This document shows positions 1-6,998 of a stretch of 13,277 nucleotides of DNA, piece by piece; the stretch's first letter is position 1; each line of letters begins with the position of its first letter. The position numbers and the translations under genes were made by a program. The stretch comes from Sphingobacteriales bacterium (lineage in GTDB: Bacteria > Bacteroidota > Bacteroidia > Chitinophagales > Chitinophagaceae). The notes beneath the pieces are model-generated. The model searched no databases. It saw nothing but the letters and a program-made list of their open reading frames with translations, and had not been told where the DNA came from. Location of the stretch: positions 1 through 13,277 of the forward strand of contig CANHUD010000042.1 in NCBI GenBank assembly GCA_947463665.1. Direction: 5' to 3'.

Positions 1-1
1 C

Positions 2-658
2 AGCATTGCGGGCGCTACCATCGCAGGTATTAAAATGGCTAAGCCCCAGTCGCGACTGGGAGTAATATGGATCGATGCGCACGCCGATCTGCATACACCC
101 TACACTACTCCATCGGGAAACCTTCATGGGATGCCACTGGCCATCTCACTGGGGTTGGACAATACAGAATGCCGGTTGCACAATGTAGATCCCGAAACCA
201 AAGCGCAATGGGATACCCTTAAAAATTTTGGCGGTATTTCCCCTAAAATTTTGCCGGAAGACATTGTGCTGATCTCATTACGTGATTTTGAAAAAGAAGA
301 GAAACAGCTGATCGATCGCCTCGGCATAAAAGTGTTTACTACTACAGAAGTACGCAGGAAAGGTCCGGAAAACCTTGTCCGCATGGTTGTTAACCATTTG
401 TCGGCCTGCACAGATATTTATGTGAGCTTCGATGTAGATTGCATGGATGCCGGCATCTCCCGGGGCACCGGCACGCCGGTAGAAAACGGCCTGAGAGAAC
501 GGGAAGCAGAAGATCTGGTCTTCAAATTCATGCAGCTGCGCAACATCTGCTGTTTTGAAGTTACAGAGGTCAATCCTACCCTTGATAAAGAGAATCTGAT
601 GGCTGAAATTGCGTTCAACATCCTCCAGCGCAGCGCGAACATTCTGCTGATGAATTAA
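2..658 (+). CDS. Arginase-family ureohydrolase (5' end missing)
   Basis: The reading frame is open from base 2, so the gene begins upstream; 218 residues of a normally ~300-residue enzyme are visible. The first visible residues, SIAGATIAG, match the segment right after the GGDH metal motif, which is therefore just outside the window. Ureohydrolases hydrolyse guanidino groups to urea using two Mn2+ ions. Visible Mn ligands are the two Asp and the His of WIDAHADLH and the two Asp of SFDVDCMD. EVTEVNP carries the conserved active-site Glu, and the arginase-type PSGNLHG substrate loop is present. That loop argues for arginase over agmatinase or formimidoglutamase. However, the positions equivalent to human ARG1 Asn130 and Asp183 appear to be His and Glu here, so the exact substrate is less certain. 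The gene is convergent with the reductase at 655-1551 and the stops overlap. Confidence 0.9.
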   Translation, partial: SIAGATIAGIKMAKPQSRLGVIWIDAHADLHTPYTTPSGNLHGMPLAISLGLDNTECRLHNVDPETKAQWDTLKNFGGISPKILPEDIVLISLRDFEKEEKQLIDRLGIKVFTTTEVRRKGPENLVRMVVNHLSACTDIYVSFDVDCMDAGISRGTGTPVENGLREREAEDLVFKFMQLRNICCFEVTEVNPTLDKENLMAEIAFNILQRSANILLMN

Positions 659-1551
659 CCCCCATTCAGCACGATCCGCATTCCTTCATCGAAAGAAATG
701 GGTTCAAATCCCAGCTCCCTGCGTGCTTTCTCTATGATGAAAGGCGTCTGAAGCGGACGCTCCGCCGGCTGACTGAAGGAGGAAGCATCCACTTTAGTTA
801 GTATGGAGCTGTCCAGGCCTAATTCAGCAGCCACTTTCAAGGATATATCCCAGGGCGAAAGTGCATCTTTTCCGGAAATATGCCAGATGCCGCCGGCTTT
901 TTTTTCTGCAATCAACAACAGGCCTCGGGCCAGATCGCCTGCATAGGTGGTAGTTCGTATCTGATCACTGACCACCCTCGCCGGCTGGCCTTTTTCGAGG
1001 GCTGATCGGGCCCAGGAGATGATGTTGGAACGGGTGCCGCTGATCACATTTCCATAAACCAGTACCGTACGGACGATGGCATGATTCGTACCATAGAGCA
1101 TTACCTCCAGTTCTGCCCGTCGCTTGGTTTCTCCGTAAAAATTGACCGGTGCCGGAAGGGATTCTTCATGATAAGGACCGTCATTCCCGGAGAAAACAAA
1201 ATCGGTGGAAAGGAAGATGAAAAAACTGCGGTGGGCAGCTGAGGCCCTGAGTAAGTACTGGGTAGCCGTTACATTGTGCAGTACTGTTTTATCCTGTTCC
1301 AGTTCACACTCATCCGGCTGTGCCATGGCAGCGGAATGGATGACCACTGACGGCCGGTGGCGGTTAAAAACCTCCTGTATCCGGTCGGGATCCGTAATAT
1401 CCATTTCCTCGTAAAGAAAAGTACCGGAAGGCAGTCGTAACGGCCCACGGCCTGTCAGCACCACGTTTCCGTTCCATTGATCCAAGATCCGGTAGAGGTG
1501 TTGTCCTACCAGACCATGAACACCAGTAATCAGCAGAGTTTGCGGCTTCAT
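655..1551 (-). CDS. RmlD-like NAD(P)-dependent sugar-nucleotide reductase (extended SDR)
   Basis: This 298-residue protein belongs to the extended short-chain dehydrogenase/reductase superfamily and is closest in style to dTDP-4-dehydrorhamnose reductase (RmlD). The N-terminal TGVHGLVG (residues 9-16) is the TGxxGxxG dinucleotide-binding turn. STD around Thr116 and YGETK (Tyr139, Lys143) provide the catalytic Thr/Tyr/Lys set. Length agrees with RmlD (~290-300). RmlD proper reduces dTDP-4-dehydro-L-rhamnose in the cytoplasm for cell-surface polysaccharide. No rmlA, rmlB or rmlC is nearby, so that specific role is not supported by context and another sugar-nucleotide or MAT2B-like function remains possible. 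The start is ATG at 1551. The gene is transcribed away from pfkA and reads into the arginase gene, sharing the TTAA at 655-658 as both stop codons. Confidence 0.85.
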   Translation of the reverse strand: MKPQTLLITGVHGLVGQHLYRILDQWNGNVVLTGRGPLRLPSGTFLYEEMDITDPDRIQEVFNRHRPSVVIHSAAMAQPDECELEQDKTVLHNVTATQYLLRASAAHRSFFIFLSTDFVFSGNDGPYHEESLPAPVNFYGETKRRAELEVMLYGTNHAIVRTVLVYGNVISGTRSNIISWARSALEKGQPARVVSDQIRTTTYAGDLARGLLLIAEKKAGGIWHISGKDALSPWDISLKVAAELGLDSSILTKVDASSFSQPAERPLQTPFIIEKARRELGFEPISFDEGMRIVLNGG

Positions 1552-1646
1552 GCAGGGAAATTAGGATAATATTTTTTATCCATCATACCCAAAGGTTTTA
1601 CACAATCGATCCCTATTAACGAAAAGCCGCCTATTTTAAGCGCGTG

Positions 1647-1660
1647 TTTTCCGCGGAAAA
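1647..1660. promoter_or_regulatory. Perfect 14-bp palindrome upstream of pfkA, candidate operator
   Basis: TTTTCCGCGGAAAA reads the same on both strands and lies 70 bp before the pfkA start, in the 179-bp region (1552-1730) between pfkA and the divergent reductase. It sits 4 bp before TAGATTCG (1665-1672), a partial match to the Bacteroidota -7 element TAnnTTTG. A bound dimer there would cover the -33 region. It has no loop and no T tract, so an intrinsic terminator is unlikely. The operator role and the promoter are inferred; the palindrome is directly visible. No other strong signal was seen in the intergenic region. Confidence 0.4.
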
Positions 1661-1730
1661 ACAGTAGATTCGCGACGCAAAAGAAAGGTACTCAACGGTT
1701 GCTTCCCCATGTAAACCAGATTTTTTTACG

Positions 1731-2714
1731 ATGAACAAGAAAGTGACTAAGATAGGTGTACTCACGTCCGGCGGGGACGCACCCGGTATGAACGCCTGTG
1801 TGCGTGCGGTGGTTCGAACCGCTCTTTTTGAAGGATATGAAGTATATGGCATCATGCGCGGCTATCAGGGAATGCTGGATGATGATATCATCAAAATGGA
1901 ATCCCGCAGTGTGGCCAATATCATCCAGAGGGGCGGTACGATCCTAAAGACGGCCCGCTGTAAAGATTTCATGACCCCCGAAGGCCGCAAAAAAGGCTAT
2001 GAGAATCTCCGTAAACGAGGGATCGACGGACTGGTTATCATCGGAGGAGATGGCTCCTTCCGGGGTGCGCAGATATTCTCCAATGAATTTGATATCCCCT
2101 GTATCGGTATTCCCGGCACCATCGATAAAGATATTGCCGGTACGGATTTCACCATAGGATTTGACACAGCGGTCAACACCGCCATAGAAGCGATCGATAA
2201 GATCAGAGATACGGCAGATGCACACGATCGCCTGTTCGTCATTGAAGTGATGGGCCGTGATGCCGGATACATTGCCCTGCACAGTGGCATTGCTACCGGT
2301 GCTGAACATATTCTCATTCCCGAAAAGAAAACCAACATCAATGAGATGGTGGATTCCCTCCTGGAAAAAGAACGCCGGCAGAAACTGGTGAATCTGGTAG
2401 TGGTGGCAGAAGGCGACGATTTCGGAGGTGGTAATGAAGTAGGCAAAGTTATACGGGAGAAATTACCCAACGCCGATGTACGTGTCTGTATCCTAGGGCA
2501 CATTCAACGAGGCGGGGCACCTACCTGCCTGGATCGCCTCATCGCCAGCAGAATGGGCTATGCCGCTGTGGAATGCCTGAAAGAAGGCCGCGACAATGTA
2601 ATGGTGGGTATTGTGAATAACCGCATGCATTACACACCGCTGGACCATGCCGTAAAGGCCAAACAAAAAATAAGTGAGGAATGGCTGAAGATCGTTAAGA
2701 TACTGGCCAGTTAA
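1731..2714 (+). CDS. pfkA: ATP-dependent 6-phosphofructokinase
   Basis: This 327-residue enzyme phosphorylates fructose 6-phosphate to fructose 1,6-bisphosphate, the committing step of glycolysis, in the cytoplasm. The family landmarks appear in order: SGGDAPGMN (13-21), GGDGS (105-109), PGTIDKD (128-134) with catalytic base Asp132, HDR with Arg167, MGR ending at Arg176, and GHIQRGG in the C-terminal half. Gly at both positions that distinguish ATP- from PPi-dependent enzymes (Gly108, Gly129) supports ATP use. Arg25, Arg29, Arg59 and Arg76 align with arginines of the E. coli ADP/PEP allosteric site, so allosteric control is plausible. The Asn of the usual TIDND is Lys here. The start is ATG at 1731 with no clear ribosome-binding site. 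The stop is 19 bp before pyk, which indicates an operon. Confidence 0.97.
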   Translation: MNKKVTKIGVLTSGGDAPGMNACVRAVVRTALFEGYEVYGIMRGYQGMLDDDIIKMESRSVANIIQRGGTILKTARCKDFMTPEGRKKGYENLRKRGIDGLVIIGGDGSFRGAQIFSNEFDIPCIGIPGTIDKDIAGTDFTIGFDTAVNTAIEAIDKIRDTADAHDRLFVIEVMGRDAGYIALHSGIATGAEHILIPEKKTNINEMVDSLLEKERRQKLVNLVVVAEGDDFGGGNEVGKVIREKLPNADVRVCILGHIQRGGAPTCLDRLIASRMGYAAVECLKEGRDNVMVGIVNNRMHYTPLDHAVKAKQKISEEWLKIVKILAS

Positions 2715-2733
2715 TCACCCTTAAAACTGAATT

Positions 2734-4224
2734 ATGGCAAAGAATATAGCTAAGTACCTCCACCAGGAAATGGATCGCGACGCAGGGATCCGCCACACCC
2801 ACCACAAAACCAAGATCGTTGCTACCGTAGGGCCGGCCTGCGACACCTACGAACAACTGCTGGCACTCGTAAGAGCAGGTGTAAATGTATTCCGTCTGAA
2901 CTTTTCGCACGGCACACATGAAGACAAACTCCGGATCATTGAACACATCCGGAAAATCAATACAACTGAACCGTACAACATCGCCATACTGGGTGATCTG
3001 CAGGGGCCGAAACTCCGTGTGGGTGAAATCGAAAACAACGCACTGTCTGTAAAAGAAGGAGATATCCTCACTTTTGTGAATGATAAATGCGTAGGCAATC
3101 TGGAGAGAATTTTCGTATCCTATCCTAACCTCGCCGGAGATGTGAAGATTGGCAATAAGATCATGATCGACGACGGCAAGATCGAGGTTCAGGTAAAGGA
3201 AGTCACCAAAGAAGGTCATGTAAAAGTGATGGTTACACTTGGGGGTGTTATATCCTCGAAAAAAGGAGTGAACCTCCCCGATACCAAAATTTCACTGCCT
3301 GCACTCACCGAAAAAGATCTGGTAGATCTGGAGTTTATCATTGAGCAGAAACTCGACTGGGTAGCGCTTTCTTTTGTGCGTAGTGTAAAAGATATTGTGA
3401 TCATAAAAAGCAAACTGGCAGAGAAAAAAAGCATGACGAAAGTCATAGCTAAAATTGAAAAGCCGGAAGCCATCACCAATATCCGGGAAATCATTCTGGA
3501 GTCGGATGGCATTATGATTGCCCGTGGCGACCTCGGCGTGGAAATGCCGGTAGAACAGGTACCGCTGATCCAGAAGCAGATCATCCGCAAGTGCCTTCAT
3601 CGTGCCAAGCCCGTGATCGTGGCTACACAGATGATGGAAAGCATGATGGACCGGATCAAACCCAACCGCAGCGAAACCACCGATGTGGCAAATGCCGTTA
3701 TCGAAGGTGCGGATGCCGTGATGCTCTCCGGAGAAACCGCTGCCGGTCAGTACCCTGTGCTGGTAGTGGAAACCATGCGGAAGATCATTGCTGAGGTAGA
3801 ACAAAAAGAATTCCGCTACAACCGCGAAGATGATTTGAAACCCCTTCCCCATTCCCCCTCTTTTATCAGTGACGCTGTTTGTTACAATGCCTGTAAACTG
3901 GCTGAAGATGTGAATGCAGATGCGCTGATCGGTATGACGGAAAGTGGATACACTGCCTTTACACTGAGTAGTTATAGGCCCAAAGCGCCTTTGTATGTAT
4001 TCACAAAAGAACGTACACTGGTGAACCAGCTCAGCCTTAGCTGGGGCGTTCGGGCTTTTTTCTATGATGAAGAAGAAAGCATGGATGATATCATCCAGGA
4101 TCAGATCGACATTCTGAAATCCAGAGGTTTCCTTAAAGTGGGCGATGTGGTGGTGAATACAGGTAGTATTCCTGTTCAGCTTCATTTGTCGACCAACATG
4201 CTTAAGATCTCCAAAGTACAATAA
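2734..4224 (+). CDS. pyk: Pyruvate kinase
   Basis: This 496-residue protein transfers phosphate from phosphoenolpyruvate to ADP, the last step of glycolysis. Characteristic segments include KTKIVATVGPAC (25-36), FRLNFSHG (53-60), GDLQGPKLRVG (87-97), the catalytic-lysine segment VIAKIEKPEA, ARGDLGVE, and the ATQMMESM / MLSGETAAG blocks of the barrel domain. The C-terminal domain is complete, and there is no extra PEP-utiliser domain. Leu89, Gln90, Lys93 and Val96 align with rabbit positions 113, 114, 117 and 120, the set associated with K+-independent pyruvate kinases. About 24 residues precede the conserved KTKI; ATG at 2734 was kept because it lies directly after pfkA, although ATG at 2770 (Met13) is possible. 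It is the last gene of the pfkA-pyk operon and is followed by a terminator. Confidence 0.97.
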   Translation: MAKNIAKYLHQEMDRDAGIRHTHHKTKIVATVGPACDTYEQLLALVRAGVNVFRLNFSHGTHEDKLRIIEHIRKINTTEPYNIAILGDLQGPKLRVGEIENNALSVKEGDILTFVNDKCVGNLERIFVSYPNLAGDVKIGNKIMIDDGKIEVQVKEVTKEGHVKVMVTLGGVISSKKGVNLPDTKISLPALTEKDLVDLEFIIEQKLDWVALSFVRSVKDIVIIKSKLAEKKSMTKVIAKIEKPEAITNIREIILESDGIMIARGDLGVEMPVEQVPLIQKQIIRKCLHRAKPVIVATQMMESMMDRIKPNRSETTDVANAVIEGADAVMLSGETAAGQYPVLVVETMRKIIAEVEQKEFRYNREDDLKPLPHSPSFISDAVCYNACKLAEDVNADALIGMTESGYTAFTLSSYRPKAPLYVFTKERTLVNQLSLSWGVRAFFYDEEESMDDIIQDQIDILKSRGFLKVGDVVVNTGSIPVQLHLSTNMLKISKVQ

Positions 4225-4244
4225 TTAATTACACATTTTAGAGG

Positions 4245-4278
4245 AGCTGCTGCCCATCGGGTGGCAGCTTTTTCTTTT
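4245..4278 (+). terminator. Intrinsic terminator after pyk
   Basis: An 11-bp stem (4245-4255 pairing with 4259-4269, nine Watson-Crick and two G-T pairs) closes a three-base ATC loop. It is followed directly by TTTTCTTTT (4270-4278). This is the clearest Rho-independent terminator in the window. It starts 20 bp after the pyk stop and ends 17 bp before the next gene, so it should separate the glycolytic operon from the hydrolase gene. Confidence 0.88.
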
Positions 4279-4295
4279 ATTCGTATCTTCCGATT

Positions 4296-6155
4296 ATGAA
4301 GAAAAAAGCGCTGTTTTTCCTGCTTTTCTGCAGTCTGGCTTTTGCAGCCACCGCTCAATACGAACTGGACTCTGCCTGGTTTCGCGACAATTATAAAAAG
4401 ATTGAACGCATGATTCCCATGCGGGACGGAACAAAACTGTTCACGGCCATTTATTTACCTAATGATCAATCGGAAAAACATCCGATCCTGATGGTCAGAA
4501 CGCCCTACAGCTGTGCGCCTTATGGAGAGGAGCAATACCGTCCGATCTGGTCGAACTACCAGCGCCAGTATCTTCGGGAAAATTACATCATGGTTTATCA
4601 GGATGTGAGGGGCCGCTACATGAGTGAAGGGGAATTTGTGAACATCCGCCCGTTCAATCCTTCAAAAAAAGGAACTGAATTTGATGAGGCGAGTGATACC
4701 TACGATACGATTGAATGGCTGCTCAGCAATATCAGCGGGAATAACGCTCACGTAGGCGTTTTTGGCATTTCATACCCCGGTTTCTATTCCACCATGGCGG
4801 CGCTGAGCAGACATCCGGCCCTCAAAGCGATAAGTCCGCAGGCACCGGTCACCGAATGGTTCATGGGGGATGATTTTCACCACAATGGTGCTTTCTTCTT
4901 AATGGATGGATTCTCCTTTTATCGGAACTTCGGTACTCCCCGCCCCTTCCCTACCACGAAATACAACCAGGGTTATCAGGTTAAGGGGCAGGACAACTAC
5001 GAGTTCTACCTCCGTACCGGCGCCCTGAAAAACTTTGCAAGGCTGATGGGGGATTCAATTGCATTCTGGAAAGAACTCTATGCACATCCTAATTACGACG
5101 ACTGGTGGAAGGCACGGAATCCCATGCAGCATGTAGCAGGGATAAAACCAGCCATGCTGGTGGTGGGGGGTCTCTTTGATGCCGAAGACTGTTTTGGTGC
5201 ATGGCGTTTGTACGGTGCCATCGAATCAAAAAATCCGGCTACAAGTTACAATAAGATCGTTATGGGCCCGTGGTCGCACGGCCAGTGGTCGCGCAATACC
5301 GGTGCCCCCTCGCTGGGAAATATCGGGTTCGGGCAACGGACAGGTGATTACTACCAGAATCAGATAGAAGTGCCCTTCTTTAACTATCATCTGAAAGGGA
5401 AAGGAGAAGATAAAATACCCGAAGCTACTGTATTCCTGACCGGTAAAAACGAGTGGAAAACATATAACCAGTGGCCTCCGGCCGATGCAACGTTGAAGCC
5501 CGTATATCTTCAGGAAAATGGCAGCCTTTCATGGGAAAAGCCAAAGGCACAAAGCAGCACATCAACGTATATTTCAGATCCGGCACATCCGGTTCCGTAT
5601 ACAGAAGATGTACACATGGGCCGTACCCGGGAATACATGAACGATGACCAGCGTTTTGCTTCGAGAAGAACGGATGTACTGAGTTTCTCCACCGCGCCCC
5701 TGACGGAAGAGCTAACCGTAACGGGTACGGTAGTAGCCGATCTGAAGGTGGATATTTCCACCACCGATGCGGATTTCGTAGTGAAGGTCATCGATGTTTT
5801 TCCCGATGATGCACCAGCCGGCCCCACAACCTATCCGATGGGTGGCTACCAGATGCTGGTTCGCGGAGAGATCATGCGGGGAAAATTCAGAAAGAGTTTC
5901 GAACAGCCCACTCCTTTCAAACCAGGTACTGTTGAGACCGTCCGCTTTGAACTGCCGGATATTGCGCACAGCTTTCAAAAAGGTCACCGGCTCATGATCC
6001 AGATCCAGAGTTCCTGGTTTCCGCTGGCCGACCGGAACCCGCAGCAGTATCTCAATATCTATGAGGCAGATGATAAGGATTTTATAAAGTCGACCATACG
6101 CGTACACCATAATACGCGCCATGCGTCATCGATTTTACTGCCGGTATTGAAATAA
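4296..6155 (+). CDS. Exported CocE/NonD-family (X-Pro dipeptidyl-peptidase S15-like) serine hydrolase
   Basis: The 619-residue protein begins with a Sec signal peptide (MKKKALFF, hydrophobic to about residue 17, cleavage likely after TA-Q near 20), so it acts in the periplasm or outside. The alpha/beta-hydrolase part carries the entry motif MRDGTKLFTAIYLP (42-55), the oxyanion-region DVRGRYMSEG (103-112), and the nucleophile elbow GISYPG with Ser159. Asp295 (GGLFDAED) and His328 (GPWSHGQW) complete the triad; spacing agrees with cocaine esterase. The C-terminal ~200 residues form the jelly-roll domain typical of the family. Relatives include glutaryl-7-ACA acylase, cocaine esterase and X-Pro dipeptidyl-peptidase; the natural substrate (peptide, amide or ester) cannot be read from sequence. 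It may be co-transcribed with the PhzF gene 45 bp downstream. Confidence 0.92.
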   Translation: MKKKALFFLLFCSLAFAATAQYELDSAWFRDNYKKIERMIPMRDGTKLFTAIYLPNDQSEKHPILMVRTPYSCAPYGEEQYRPIWSNYQRQYLRENYIMVYQDVRGRYMSEGEFVNIRPFNPSKKGTEFDEASDTYDTIEWLLSNISGNNAHVGVFGISYPGFYSTMAALSRHPALKAISPQAPVTEWFMGDDFHHNGAFFLMDGFSFYRNFGTPRPFPTTKYNQGYQVKGQDNYEFYLRTGALKNFARLMGDSIAFWKELYAHPNYDDWWKARNPMQHVAGIKPAMLVVGGLFDAEDCFGAWRLYGAIESKNPATSYNKIVMGPWSHGQWSRNTGAPSLGNIGFGQRTGDYYQNQIEVPFFNYHLKGKGEDKIPEATVFLTGKNEWKTYNQWPPADATLKPVYLQENGSLSWEKPKAQSSTSTYISDPAHPVPYTEDVHMGRTREYMNDDQRFASRRTDVLSFSTAPLTEELTVTGTVVADLKVDISTTDADFVVKVIDVFPDDAPAGPTTYPMGGYQMLVRGEIMRGKFRKSFEQPTPFKPGTVETVRFELPDIAHSFQKGHRLMIQIQSSWFPLADRNPQQYLNIYEADDKDFIKSTIRVHHNTRHASSILLPVLK

Positions 6156-6200
6156 AAAACAGATATTATAACCTGAAGAAATAGCATAACCGTCCAGGTG

Positions 6201-6998
6201 ATGAGTGAAAAAAAACAATCTATTCCGGTTTTCGTGGTGGATGCCTTTGCTTCCAATCCCTTTGAAGGCAATCCCGCAGCGATCTGTCCGTTAACGGAAT
6301 GGCTTCCCGACGCACTGATGCAGCAAATCGCCATGGAAAACAATCTCAGCGAAACAGCTTTCATTGTACCGCATGAGGATGCCTGGCAGATCCGCTGGTT
6401 CACCCCCACTGTGGAAGTGGATCTTTGCGGACACGCTACGCTGGCGGCGGCCCATGTCTTCTATACGATGCTGGGGCATCAAGATCCTGCGATTCGGTTT
6501 TTCTCGAAAAGCGGCTGGCTCACTGTGTACCGTGCAGCCGAAGGGCTGACGCTGGATTTTCCGGCAGACCAGGCCACTCCTGTAGGAATGGATGAGCAGA
6601 TTGTACGCGGACTGGGCATCCGGCCGCTTTCGCTGTGGAAAGGCACATTCGATTATATGGCAGTGCTGGAAAATGAACAGCAGGTTCGGGAACTGCGACC
6701 GGATTTTTCTATACTGGCTTCAATCAAGGCCCGTGGCATCCTGGTCACCGCCCGGGGTGAACAGGCAGACTTTGTATCCCGCTGCTTTTTCCCTCCATCG
6801 GGTGTGAACGAGGATCCTGTGACCGGCTCGGCGCATTGCCTGCTCACTCCTTTCTGGGGGGCGCAACTGAACCGTATGCAGATGGAAGCCCTACAGCTAT
6901 CGGACCGAAAAGGCTATCTTCGTTGTGAATGGAAAGGAGACCGGGTATGGATGACCGGATCCGCCAGGATCTATCTGAAAGGAGAAATTTTTATCTGA
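6201..6998 (+). CDS. PhzF-family isomerase-like protein
   Basis: The protein belongs to the PhzF / diaminopimelate-epimerase-fold family. N-terminal DAFASNPFEGNPAAI is the family opening, NLSETAF contains the catalytic Glu51, GHATLAAAH (from residue 77) and DPVTGSAH (205-212) are the paired glycine-rich active-site loops. At 265 residues it has normal family length. True PhzF isomerises trans-2,3-dihydro-3-hydroxyanthranilate for phenazines, but no other phz gene is here, so this is more likely one of the many uncharacterised homologues such as E. coli YddE. ATG at 6201 is preferred to the adjacent in-frame GTG at 6198. It lies 45 bp after the hydrolase with no terminator between, and its TGA overlaps the rnhA start by one base, which suggests translational coupling. 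Confidence 0.9.
   Translation: MSEKKQSIPVFVVDAFASNPFEGNPAAICPLTEWLPDALMQQIAMENNLSETAFIVPHEDAWQIRWFTPTVEVDLCGHATLAAAHVFYTMLGHQDPAIRFFSKSGWLTVYRAAEGLTLDFPADQATPVGMDEQIVRGLGIRPLSLWKGTFDYMAVLENEQQVRELRPDFSILASIKARGILVTARGEQADFVSRCFFPPSGVNEDPVTGSAHCLLTPFWGAQLNRMQMEALQLSDRKGYLRCEWKGDRVWMTGSARIYLKGEIFI
6978..6985 (+). promoter_or_regulatory. Shine-Dalgarno-like site for rnhA
   Basis: AAAGGAGA lies inside the last codons of the PhzF gene, 12 bases before the rnhA ATG at 6998. Clear Shine-Dalgarno sequences are otherwise rare in this window. It supports starting rnhA at 6998 and not at 6929, because the site would be inside the longer frame. Confidence 0.55.

Noticed and set aside
1731..2714. PPi-dependent phosphofructokinase, suggested by Lys in TIDKD
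   Set aside because: The two positions that decide phosphate donor are both Gly (in GGDGS and PGT), as in ATP-dependent enzymes; PPi enzymes have Asp and Lys there.
3292..4221. A 309-codon open frame on the - strand, antisense to nearly half of pyk
   Set aside because: It lies wholly within a clear pyruvate kinase gene, its translation is rich in His/Phe with no recognisable motif, and it has no promoter-like signal; it is a shadow of codon usage.
6929..6997. 23-codon upstream extension of rnhA
   Set aside because: It lies within the PhzF gene, is not like RNase HI, and contains the Shine-Dalgarno-like site for the better start at 6998.
6201..6998. Phenazine biosynthesis cluster
   Set aside because: Only a PhzF-family homologue is present, and no other phenazine gene is nearby; most family members are not phenazine enzymes.
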